Shown piece after piece: positions 32,701-42,500 of a DNA stretch of 64,000 bases. Every line of letters begins with the position of its first letter. The stretch's first letter is position 1. The translations under genes were made by a program, and so were the position numbers. Under the pieces are notes generated by a model. That model saw nothing but the letters and a program-made list of their open reading frames with translations, ran no database searches and was not told the DNA's origin. The DNA comes from CALVUJ01 sp045128835 (GTDB lineage Bacteria; Bacillota_I; Bacilli_A; RFN20; DUOF01): NCBI GenBank assembly GCA_045128835.1, contig JBGVRX010000002.1:1-64000 (forward strand), in the 5' to 3' direction.

Positions 32701-33788
32701 AAATAACCTTTTTAACTTTATTCCCTGAGTTTTATACAAGTTTTAAGGAAACTTCAATTATTAATAAGGCAGTAAAAAAAGAAATTGTAGAGTTGGAAAC
32801 TGTAAATATTCGTGATTATAGTGAAGATAAGAATAAAAGAGTAGATGACACAACAATTGGTGGAGGTCCTGGATTAATTTTAAAATGTGATGTTTTGATT
32901 AAAGCAATAAAGGATTTGAAAACAGAAAACAGCAAAGTTATTTTCCTTTCTAGTAGAGGTAAAAAATATAATCAAAAAAGAGCAAGAAAGTTAGCGGGAG
33001 CAAAGAAAGATTTGATCTTGCTTTGCGGTCACTACGAAGGAATTGATGAAAGAGTTCTTGATTATGTTGATGAAGAAATATGTATTGGCGATTATATTTT
33101 AACTGGAGGAGAAATACCTTCATTAGTAGTAGCGGATTCAATTATTCGTTTACTAGATGGAGCAATCACTGAAGAATCACATTTAGAAGAATCTTTTGAA
33201 AATGGTTTATTAGAGCATCCTCAATATACTTTACCAAGAGTTTATGAAGGTAAAGAAATCCCTAAAATTCTTTTAACAGGAAATCATGAAGCAATTAATA
33301 AATGGAGATTAAAAGAAAGTCTACGTGCGACAATTGAAAGAAGACCAGAACTGTTAAATAATTATGAATTTAATAAAGAAGAAAAAGAATTGCTAGAGGA
33401 AATAAAAGAAAATCGTGTAGGAAGATGGGAAATGGAAGCTATTAAGAAAAATGAAAGAATAACAGTGCATTCGCTAAGAATGGATGAAGAATATTTTAAT
33501 TTAATCAAAGATGGAAAAAAGATTTATGAATTAAGAATGAATGATGAAAAGAGAAAATTGTTAAAAGTAGGAAATGAAATATGCTTTTTGAAAAGACCTG
33601 ATTTCAAAGATTATTTTTACAAAAAGATAAAAGCATTACATTACTTTAAAACACTAGATGAACTAGTTAATTCTCTTGATGTTAAACTAATGGGATTTAA
33701 TAGTAAAGAAGAAGTAATTGAAGTAATGAATAAGTTTTACAGTGATGTTTTAGGAACTATTGATATAGTAGCTATTGAGTTAGAGTGA
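32697..33788 (+). CDS. trmD: tRNA (guanine-37-N1)-methyltransferase with C-terminal ASCH-like domain
   Basis: 363 residues, about 110 more than a usual TrmD. Residues 1-240 form the knotted SPOUT methyltransferase: TFLTLFPEFY, TIGGGPGLILK, CGHYEGIDERV, IGDYILTGGE. It methylates G37 of certain tRNAs to prevent frameshifts. The remaining 110 residues resemble an ASCH (PUA-like) domain: VHSLRMDEEYFNLIKDGKKI, YELRMND, VGNEICFLKRP, and a closing YSDVLGTIDIVAIEL. ATG 32697 follows GGAGGGG and overlaps rimM. An internal ATG near 33433 with AGGAAG upstream could allow separate synthesis of the ASCH part. Confidence 0.93.
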   Translation: MKITFLTLFPEFYTSFKETSIINKAVKKEIVELETVNIRDYSEDKNKRVDDTTIGGGPGLILKCDVLIKAIKDLKTENSKVIFLSSRGKKYNQKRARKLAGAKKDLILLCGHYEGIDERVLDYVDEEICIGDYILTGGEIPSLVVADSIIRLLDGAITEESHLEESFENGLLEHPQYTLPRVYEGKEIPKILLTGNHEAINKWRLKESLRATIERRPELLNNYEFNKEEKELLEEIKENRVGRWEMEAIKKNERITVHSLRMDEEYFNLIKDGKKIYELRMNDEKRKLLKVGNEICFLKRPDFKDYFYKKIKALHYFKTLDELVNSLDVKLMGFNSKEEVIEVMNKFYSDVLGTIDIVAIELE

Positions 33789-33789
33789 T

Positions 33790-33828
33790 AAAAAGGGGAG
33801 AAAATTGATACGTTTTCTCCCTTTTTAT
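33790..33828 (+). terminator. Terminator of the ezrA-trmD operon
   Basis: AAAAAGGGGAGAAAA, 8-nt loop, TTTTCTCCCTTTTT (one G-C register shift), then AT. Confidence 0.85.
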
Positions 33829-33895
33829 GTGTAAAAAAAGGGAATGTTTTAAATTTATATTAAATATAAATTAATAACAAAAAAAATTTTTAGTA

Positions 33896-33923
33896 TTGTT
33901 ATAAATTAACTTTGTGTTATAAT
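33896..33923 (+). promoter_or_regulatory. Promoter of the second ABC/surface cassette
   Basis: TTGTTA, 16-nt spacer, TATAAT, 49 nt before the ATPase start. Confidence 0.65.
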
Positions 33924-33972
33924 ACCCTTGGAGTTATATCTATAGATATTTTCAAACATTGGAGGGATTTAG

Positions 33973-34737
33973 ATGGCAATTAAAAGTAATAAGAAAAAAG
34001 TTGTTGAGATTAGCGGATTAAGTAAACGCTACGGTAAATCAAATAAGTTTGCTATTGAAGGTGTAGATGTAGAGTGCTACGAAGGTGAAATAGTAGGACT
34101 TTTGGGTAAAAATGGTGCAGGTAAATCTACAACTATTAAATGCTTAACTGGTTTTTTTCCTTTTGAAAAAGGTAATGTAAAAATCTGCGATTTTGATATA
34201 AAGAAAAATCCTATTAATGCTAAAAAGAATTTAGGATATGTTCCTGATAATAGAGCAATGTTTGAAAAGATGACTGGCATTGAGTATATTAACTTTGTTG
34301 CTGATCTTCATCAAGTTAGTGAAGAAGATAGAAAAGCAAGAGTAGAAGATATGCAAAAGATATTTAAATTAGGAGATAAGATTAATAACTTAATTTCTTC
34401 TTATTCTCATGGTATGAAACAAAAGATTTGTCTTATGGCTTCTTTAGTTCATAATCCTAAACTATGGTTATTAGATGAGCCTTTAACAGGATTAGATCCT
34501 CAAACTGCGAAGGCTTTACATGAATATATGTATAAATATAAAAAAGCAGGTAATGCTGTTTTATACAGTTCTCATAACTTAGATGCAATAGAGAAAACAT
34601 GTGATAGAGCCTATATTATCGATCAAGGTAAGATTGTTGCAAATATTAATATCGCAGAGTTTTTAAAAGAAAATCCAGGTAAAACATTGGAGACTGCTTT
34701 TATCGAAAGATTCGGTGAAGATTTGTGCAACTTATAA
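33973..34737 (+). CDS. ABC transporter ATPase
   Basis: A 254-residue ABC-2 type ATPase: GKNGAGKST, SHGMKQK, LWLLDEPLTGLDP, SSHNLD. It is a close paralogue of the C-terminal domain of the 24104 fusion (shared SHGMKQKI and DEPLTGLDP blocks, and NxxCDRAYII versus IxxCDRIAII). Here the ATPase is a free protein. It overlaps the permease gene by 13 nt. TTGGAGGG precedes the ATG. Confidence 0.93.
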   Translation: MAIKSNKKKVVEISGLSKRYGKSNKFAIEGVDVECYEGEIVGLLGKNGAGKSTTIKCLTGFFPFEKGNVKICDFDIKKNPINAKKNLGYVPDNRAMFEKMTGIEYINFVADLHQVSEEDRKARVEDMQKIFKLGDKINNLISSYSHGMKQKICLMASLVHNPKLWLLDEPLTGLDPQTAKALHEYMYKYKKAGNAVLYSSHNLDAIEKTCDRAYIIDQGKIVANINIAEFLKENPGKTLETAFIERFGEDLCNL

Positions 34738-36386
34738 AATCACTATTCAAAAGAGACATTAAAGAGTTTTTTACATCATTTAAGAAAGGAGACATCTTAA
34801 GTTTCCTTTCTTCATTTTTCTTATTAGCAATTATTTATGGTTCTTTTGTTTTTGTGTTCAATTATTTAAGTGAAATGTATGTTGGAACGAACTTTGGAGA
34901 TTTAGCAAATGGTTTGAATAGAACAACAGAACTATTAACTATTGGCTTTAGTTTAGTGTTTATTGTTAACGTTATAATGGGCGTTAAAAAGGTTTATAGT
35001 GTACTTGTAAGTGCAAAGGATAATGATGTTTTGATATATCAGCCTGTTAATACGGGTTCTATTTTTATTTACAAATTATTAAAGGTTTATATATCACAAT
35101 TTATATCAACTTTGTTTGTTGTTTTACCTTTTACAATAGTTGTAGATTTGAATTCAACTTTTGTAGGTGGTGTTGGTTATTACTTCTTAGTTTCACTAAT
35201 TTCTATTTTGCTTCCAATGATATCTTGTTCATTAGCAGCCTTAGTATCAGTTCCTTTTATTCCTTTAATTAAGAAAATTTGTTCTAAATTCTGGTTACTA
35301 CTTTTAATGTATGTTGTTATTGTAATTGTCTTTTTCTGGGGATATGGATATTTTTTAAAGACATTTAGTAGTCTTATTAGAGATGGAAGTATCCAATATG
35401 TTTTTGATTTGCAAACGGTGAATTCTATTGGAAAACTAACTTCTTGGTTATACCCAAGTGTTTTCTTTACAAATATGCTTGTAGGAAAGAGTTTAGTTTT
35501 GAACATTCTTGCTGTATTTGTTGTTTCAGTATTAGCAATGGCTATTGCTTATTTTATTATCAAAAAGATTTATACAAATATAATTCAAGCCCAATTAGAA
35601 GGAGAAAGTTCGAGTTATCATAATAAAGCAAAACTAAAGAAACGTAGTCCTTTAGCAACTTTATTGTATAAGGAGTATTTAATTGTTTTAAGAACTCCAA
35701 CATATGCATTTCAATATTTTGCAATGGCAATAACTTTACCGTTTATGGTTTATATTTGTGCGACTTCGTTAGAAACAACGCTTCAAACATTAACTTTTAT
35801 AAATTGTAATTATGCGATTGCTATATTTTCAGTATTTATGTTAAGTATTTTAACTAATACATTCTGTGCGACAAATATAAGTAGAGATGGAAAAATGTTT
35901 TCAATGATGAAGACAATGCCATTAACTATTAATCAAATTGTTAAAGCAAAGGTTATTTTCTGTAGTTTGGTTTCTTTTGTTTCGGTATTTGCTAGTAGTT
36001 TAGTTTTATTAGTTACAGGATTTATTAATTTCTTGTATTTTGTAATTGTCTTTGTTTTAGGCTTCTTATTCTCGCTTGTTCAAATTTCTTATGCGACTAG
36101 AAAAGATATGAAGAAACCTTGTTTCCCTAGTAATGAGCAAGATGAGATTACAGAAGGTAATAGTAATATGTCTACGATTATCTTAGGCGGCTTATTTGCG
36201 GCAGTTGTAGCAGCAGGTGGTGCGATGGTGTTATCTGTAATTATCGGATTAAAATATAGTGAATTAAAAGCAGCGTATATTTCTATTGGATTTGTCTTTA
36301 TAATAACAATAATTTCATTACTACTATCTTACTATTATTTACATAGAAAAATAGAAGATGAATATTATATGACTGAGTATAAATAA
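34725..36386 (+). CDS. ABC-2-like permease, paralogue of the 26327 gene
   Basis: 553 residues with about 12 membrane helices in two blocks and a central basic linker (KAKLKKRSPLATLLYKEY). The start is GTG within the end of the ATPase gene, with GGTGAAG upstream. Similar length, layout and the SRDGKMFSMMKTMP motif tie it to the first cassette's permease. It should be the membrane partner of the ATPase directly upstream. Confidence 0.82.
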   Translation: MQLIKSLFKRDIKEFFTSFKKGDILSFLSSFFLLAIIYGSFVFVFNYLSEMYVGTNFGDLANGLNRTTELLTIGFSLVFIVNVIMGVKKVYSVLVSAKDNDVLIYQPVNTGSIFIYKLLKVYISQFISTLFVVLPFTIVVDLNSTFVGGVGYYFLVSLISILLPMISCSLAALVSVPFIPLIKKICSKFWLLLLMYVVIVIVFFWGYGYFLKTFSSLIRDGSIQYVFDLQTVNSIGKLTSWLYPSVFFTNMLVGKSLVLNILAVFVVSVLAMAIAYFIIKKIYTNIIQAQLEGESSSYHNKAKLKKRSPLATLLYKEYLIVLRTPTYAFQYFAMAITLPFMVYICATSLETTLQTLTFINCNYAIAIFSVFMLSILTNTFCATNISRDGKMFSMMKTMPLTINQIVKAKVIFCSLVSFVSVFASSLVLLVTGFINFLYFVIVFVLGFLFSLVQISYATRKDMKKPCFPSNEQDEITEGNSNMSTIILGGLFAAVVAAGGAMVLSVIIGLKYSELKAAYISIGFVFIITIISLLLSYYYLHRKIEDEYYMTEYK

Positions 36387-36415
36387 AAATAATTTGATTT
36401 AGGGGGTGAACTGTA

Positions 36416-39400
36416 GTGAAAAAAATAACAACTAAAATGATACTTTTAATGTTTATAATACCTTTGTTATTAGTCTTTTCAATGGTAACCACTATTGATA
36501 TGGCTGCGATAATGGTAGATGTACCTGTGACAAGTGTTGAGATTGAAGGCGAAGAAATATTGTTTGTTGATGTAAGTGAAACTAGTAATTTTGTTGAATT
36601 AAAAACTACAGTTAAACCTAAAGAAGCAACAAATAAAAATGTTACATATACAATTACTGATTTAGAAGGTAATATTCCTTCTAGTATAACAGTATCAAAT
36701 GATGGTGTTGTAGAAGCTAAAGAAACAGGAAGCGTTAGAGTTGTGGCTACTGCAGATGGTGGAAGACAAGACAGTGTTCAAATTAATTTCTATAGTAGTA
36801 AGATTAATTCTGCTCAACAAATAAATCAAAATTTAACTGTAGTAGTAGGTGGAAGTTTGAAAATTACTCCTGGAGTTGATTATTCTTTGTTTCCTGCGAA
36901 TGCTATTGGAGAAATAACTTATACTGCTAGTAATAACAAAATTAAAGTAGATAAATATACTGGTGAAGTTACTGGTTTATTCGTTGGAACAAGTGAAGTT
37001 ACTGCAACTATTTCAGGAATCAAATATGATAATAATACTAACACTTTCATTGATACTACATATACTTTAACTTTCAATGTATCAGTTGAAGGGAATGGAC
37101 AAGAAAATGTTTTAAATTTCTCTGGTGGAGTTAATGAGTCTGAAGAAGTAATTGCTGTGGATTCTAAAACAATACCATTCTCATATGTTGGTTATAGTAC
37201 TCTTGGAGAATTATCATACGATATTTTAGAGGAAGATAAGCAATATATTAAGAGTGTTACTTTTGAATATTCTGATGATAATTTAGGCAACGTTAAAATT
37301 GTTTTAAAGCTTAATGCTCCTGAAAAAGATTATGTATTTACAGTTAAAGCGGGAAGTGTTGAACTAGGAACTTTAACTATCAAGAAGCAAAAACCAACGC
37401 TTACTATTTCTACAGCTAAAACGACATTTGCTAAATCTAATGTTAATGTTTTATTTGGTGCTGTAGTAGTTGGGTTAGACGAAAGCTATGATATTCGTTA
37501 TGAATCGTCTAATACAAGCGTTTTCTCAGTTAATACAAGAGATAATGAAGCTGTAGGAAAAGCTAGAGAAGAAGGTACATCTTATATAACTGCTAAACTA
37601 TATGTTGGTGGTGAATTAATAAGTGTTTCTCCTGCAATTGAATTTACTGTGGTAGATCCTTATGTTTCTCTAGGTATTGTTGAGGCTGCAAAAACATTTG
37701 GTTTAGAAAATATGTTTATTGTAGGTAAATATGAGTATAAAAATGGGGTTAAGGTAGATAGTACTTACAGATTTGGTATTAAAGCTGCTAGTGCTGTTGG
37801 AGCAGAGGCTACAATTGATTATGATAAACTTAAATGGAGCAGTAATAATACTTCAGTAGCAACAGTTGATGCAAATGGGGTAATAAAAGTTCTATCTGAT
37901 GGTAAAGTAACAATTACTGTAGAAAGCATTTATAATGAACAATTGCAAACATCTGTTAGTGCATCTTTTGAAATAAACTGTATTGCAGATGCGGTTAATG
38001 TTTATGATTACAATCAATTAGTGGTTGCTAGTCAAAACAATAATCAAATAGTTTTACGACAAGATATAATGTTAGCTGATGGTATAAATTCAGATAACTA
38101 TATTGAATATTTAAATAATGTTGCAACAAAGCAAATGGATACAACAGCAGATAAATCTTACTATGTTGCGACAGGTCATTCAGAAGACGCTAAAATTAGA
38201 TACTGCTTAGAAATAACTAATAATATTTATGGTAACGGATTTGCTATTAATGGAGATAACATTACAAAGGCAACTGATAGATATGGTTATTCAGTGTTTA
38301 GTGGTCCACTAAATTTACTTGCTTTGAAATATGGTAATTCAACAAATGGTAACGCCAAAATTAAAGCTCAAGATAATATTGTTTTCTTAGTAAAGGAAGA
38401 TAATATAACAATTACTAATGTTGAACTAAAAGGATGTTTAGATTCATCTATAACATCTGCGGGTCAAACTAATTTAGGTAAATTAGATAATGTAGGCACT
38501 GTTTTAGAAGTTGTGGGTGATAACTTTAGTCTTAACTATAGTCGTGTTAATAATGGTAGAACTGTTGCTAGAATATATGGAACAGCATATGAAAGTGATG
38601 CTTCTAAAATAGAACAAAATCCTAATAACTATAAAATTGAAGTTTCAATAAGTAACTGTATTTTAAGTTATGGACGTGAGTTTATTTTGAAAGTTGGAAG
38701 CAATCAAATATTAAGAAATGAATCAGTTTATGGAGAAGAGTTAGTATTACCTTCAGAAGATTCAAGTGCTTATGATCATGCAGCTCCTTATTTTAAAAAT
38801 TCTACAGGAGGTAACTATTCGACTACTAGTAATAGAGATGATTATTTTGTAGATAATTATTTAATGACGGATATAACATTAAAAGATAGTGTATTCTATG
38901 GAGCGGGATTATTCTGTGTAGGTTTTGAAAGTCAATTTGCAGGACTTGCTTTACATGGTTATGATTATGGAAGTTATAAGTTCTCAGAATTAGGTTGGGG
39001 AGCTGTTGCAGGAACTTCATATCCAGCAAGAATAAAAATGCAAGGTGATGTAAGGTTCTATGACTGGAAAGAAGTTAGTAAAATAGATAGTAGTACTTTA
39101 ATTGAGGGAGATACAAACTTATTAGAGACAATTGGACTTGATTTAAATGTTTCTAACTTATTAAGTAAATTCAATGTTCAAAATCCTGGAAACAAGGTTG
39201 TTTATAAGTATAAAGGAAATGACTATATAAATGGTGCGATTGTTTTCTATGGTGGAGGAAAGAACTATAGCTGGGTTGACACTAGTGGTGTTAGCGATAA
39301 CTTTAATTCTTTAAATACATTTGAAGTACCTTTATCTTATTTTGGAGATAGAGTTAGTCTTATTTACTTTGCGGCAGGTAAGGAAAACTTCCGCTTTATG

Positions 39401-39490
39401 ACATATAGTAGTGATAGCAATATAAACTATGAAATTCAAAGTAATGCATTAGCAGATGGTAGTGCTTACTCTTGGTTAATTAGAAAATAA
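36416..39490 (+). CDS. Exported protein with Ig-like repeats and beta-helix-like region
   Basis: 1024 residues from a GTG start (AGGGGGTGA upstream). The N-terminus is a signal or anchor segment (MILLMFIIPLLLVFSMV) with no lipobox. Ig-like group 2 domains occupy roughly 35-510 (VSNDGVVEAKETGSVRVVA, TGEVTGLFVGTSEVTA, VDANGVIKVLSDGKVTITV). From about 520 to the end the chain is strand-rich with NITITNVELKG and EVSISNCILSY repeats, suggesting a right-handed beta-helix. This half parallels the 21622 lipoprotein. It follows the permease by 29 nt, so it is co-transcribed with the transporter. Confidence 0.8.
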   Translation: MKKITTKMILLMFIIPLLLVFSMVTTIDMAAIMVDVPVTSVEIEGEEILFVDVSETSNFVELKTTVKPKEATNKNVTYTITDLEGNIPSSITVSNDGVVEAKETGSVRVVATADGGRQDSVQINFYSSKINSAQQINQNLTVVVGGSLKITPGVDYSLFPANAIGEITYTASNNKIKVDKYTGEVTGLFVGTSEVTATISGIKYDNNTNTFIDTTYTLTFNVSVEGNGQENVLNFSGGVNESEEVIAVDSKTIPFSYVGYSTLGELSYDILEEDKQYIKSVTFEYSDDNLGNVKIVLKLNAPEKDYVFTVKAGSVELGTLTIKKQKPTLTISTAKTTFAKSNVNVLFGAVVVGLDESYDIRYESSNTSVFSVNTRDNEAVGKAREEGTSYITAKLYVGGELISVSPAIEFTVVDPYVSLGIVEAAKTFGLENMFIVGKYEYKNGVKVDSTYRFGIKAASAVGAEATIDYDKLKWSSNNTSVATVDANGVIKVLSDGKVTITVESIYNEQLQTSVSASFEINCIADAVNVYDYNQLVVASQNNNQIVLRQDIMLADGINSDNYIEYLNNVATKQMDTTADKSYYVATGHSEDAKIRYCLEITNNIYGNGFAINGDNITKATDRYGYSVFSGPLNLLALKYGNSTNGNAKIKAQDNIVFLVKEDNITITNVELKGCLDSSITSAGQTNLGKLDNVGTVLEVVGDNFSLNYSRVNNGRTVARIYGTAYESDASKIEQNPNNYKIEVSISNCILSYGREFILKVGSNQILRNESVYGEELVLPSEDSSAYDHAAPYFKNSTGGNYSTTSNRDDYFVDNYLMTDITLKDSVFYGAGLFCVGFESQFAGLALHGYDYGSYKFSELGWGAVAGTSYPARIKMQGDVRFYDWKEVSKIDSSTLIEGDTNLLETIGLDLNVSNLLSKFNVQNPGNKVVYKYKGNDYINGAIVFYGGGKNYSWVDTSGVSDNFNSLNTFEVPLSYFGDRVSLIYFAAGKENFRFMTYSSDSNINYEIQSNALADGSAYSWLIRK

Positions 39491-39517
39491 AAACAATAAA
39501 TGAAAGGAGAATGATAT

Positions 39518-42500
39518 ATGAATAAAAATAAAAAATGTTTGAATTTTAAATCGGTGTTTTTTATGCTTTTTGCATTCTTTTCTTTTTTTATTATAAATAA
39601 TTCAAGTAATGTTTCTGCGGCTAGTTGTGGCATGTTTGAAAAAAAAGTTACAATTACAACAAGCATTAGTAATCCTAGTGGTGGGGCAATAGAGGCTCCT
39701 AGTGAGGTTTGTGTTGGTTATTTTTCTAGTGGTACAAATGCAACAATAAGTTTAAAAACTTTAAATGAAGGATACAAATTCTTTGGTTGGTATGATAGTA
39801 GTGGTAAATTAGTAGCAAATGGTGCAAGATCTTTTGAACAAAAAATAACAACAAGTGGAACTTATAAATATACCGCTAAAGTTGAATTGGTAGCGAATGT
39901 AACTTATGTTGTAATAGGTGCTGGAGATGTGCATTTAGATTACGGTACATATGAATATATAGTTGGTGAAGAAATAAATTTAATAAGTTTCTTTGAAAAA
40001 CAAGAAGGAGATATTACATCTTATTTATTAGATGGTGTAGAGGTTGCTGGTTCTACTTATAAAGTTGAAGATAAAGATGTAACTATTCAAGTTCCTTTTT
40101 TGAATAGTTATGTGGTTACTTTTGTTGGTGATGGAGGTGCAACCCCCGTTAGCATCTCACAATTAGTTGAAACTGGGGATATTATTGATTTGTCCGCATC
40201 ATTTAATTTTGATGTTTATAAATATGTCTTTCTTAATTACAAAATAGATGATGTTCTTTATGAGGCGGATAAATATACAGTTGCTAATAAATCAGTAACT
40301 ATAAGGGCTGTTACAAGAAAAAAAATAACAAGTTTCTATGGTTCTGATTTCAATACTGAAATATATGAAACTTTAGAAGATGCCTTAGCAAGTGGAGAAA
40401 CAAAACTTTATTTGGGTGCTAATTATACAATTACAGGTAACATAACAATCCCATCAAATATTACTTTAGTTTTGCCATATGAAGCAAATAGCACAAGCGA
40501 AACTAAAAACGGGACGGAAGAAACAGCAGGCGTTCGTCTTTCATGGAGTGATCCGGACAAATATTTATATTTAACTCTAACTGTAAATGAAGGTGCTACT
40601 TTAACTATCAAAGGAGCTTTGGCTGTTGGTGGTATACAACACTATCCTCATCAAAGACCGGCTCAAGGACATACTTCAGGGGCTTATTCACAAATAGTTA
40701 ATAATGGCATAATAAATCTTGATGGTACATTAAGAACATATGGACTTATTTCTGGTAAAGGTGTGTTAAATGCCAATAATGGTTCTAAATTATATGAGCC
40801 AATGATGATTAATGATTATGCTGGTGGTAAAAACACTCAATTATTATATAAGGCATCTGGGGGGCATTTACCTTTTGCTCAAATTGCAACAGCAAATATT
40901 CAATGTAAAAGAGTAATTAATTACGGTACGACTGTCTATGGATATGCTTCATTGTGGGCTCTTTCTATGATAAACACTCAAACAGGAACAATTATTGCTG
41001 CTTGTAATAACGACACTAATTGTAGCAATCAAGCCGCAATAAAGATGAAAACCGGAAGCAAGTTAGAAATGATCTATGATGATTCTAAAGTTATTGATAC
41101 CAAATTATATTCTGCTGATATTCATTTAGGTGATTTTGGGGTTAATAAAATTCATGTATATGGTGAAATTGTCGCTGGAGAATTCAGCATGAACGCTAGT
41201 ATATATGGTGAAGTTAGTTCTGTAGGAAAATATTTTGGCTTTTCGTATGTATATAATTTTATTGTAATGGATGGAGGAACTATTCATATTCCTGAAAATA
41301 GATTCTTCAAAATCATGCCAGGAGCAATAGTTGAAGTTAGAAAAGGCGGAACCTTAAATATTGATGGTGGTTTATTAGTGTATGATGCTCTTATTCAAGG
41401 TAATATGAGTGAGAAACAATATCCTCCTTCAAATATATTAGAACAATATGGCTTTAATAAAAATGGTGTGTTAATTGTTAATGGAACAATGAATATTAAT
41501 GATGGCGCTGTTTTTGCGGGTATTATTCAAACAACGGATACAACAAACACCGCTACTATAAATGCTAAAAATTTCAATCAAGGAGATTCTATTAGTGTAA
41601 CTATAACAGATGGAGGAAAAGGGGAATATGGAGATAATACAACTATATTTACTTTGACGCCTAGAGTTTATGGTTTATCTGGATATATTAATATTGAAAG
41701 AAATACAACGTATAAAGCTTATTCTACTGATACATTTACTCTTGAAAGTTTTGCAGTAACAAGTGCTAATGGATGTCCAGGAACTCATTGTGAAAGTTTA
41801 GAAATTGAACTTAACTTAACTTTAACTGGAAGAATCTTGAAATGGGAAAATAATAAGTACGTAGCTAATGTTTCTTACTATATTAACAGTAATACAAGTG
41901 GAGTTACTATTGGAGTAGGTGGAAATACTTTTGTAAGTGATGTAAATGGAATTGTTGTTGTTACTTATCACTTTAGTAAAGGGGAAAATTTCTACTATTA
42001 TACAGTAGGGAAAGAGAAAGAAACTGCGGGACATGAAATATCTGTAGGTTTATATAATGGACCTATTTTGCTAGATAATATTGTAGAAAAGACCGAGTTT
42101 TTAGAAGAAGAATATACAAAGATATCGAATGAATCTTTTGGATTATCTGCGAAAGTTTATTATTATGGGAATAGTACTCCTATTACAGTGAGTGTTAAAG
42201 ATCCTACGCTAACTGAGGGATATATTCTTTATCCAAATAGTGCAATGAGTAAAGTAGAATATGTATCTACAGATGATACATTTATTATTGATGATGTAAT
42301 AAAACTTACTGTTGTTCCTGCAAAATACGAAGAATATTTAGAGGAACATGCCGATTTAGTAAATGCTCAAGACATTGTAAGTGCTACAACTAGTTTGTAT
42401 TCAAAATTTGTCTCTTATAGAGATGCATGTTTAAATAACGATGACAAAGAATTTACTATCGCTTATTTACCACATGAATATGCTAGTGAGTTTGTAGGAA

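Noticed and set aside
35180..35506. Leftward frame of 108 codons within the permease gene
   Set aside because: Antisense to a clear membrane protein and without start signals.
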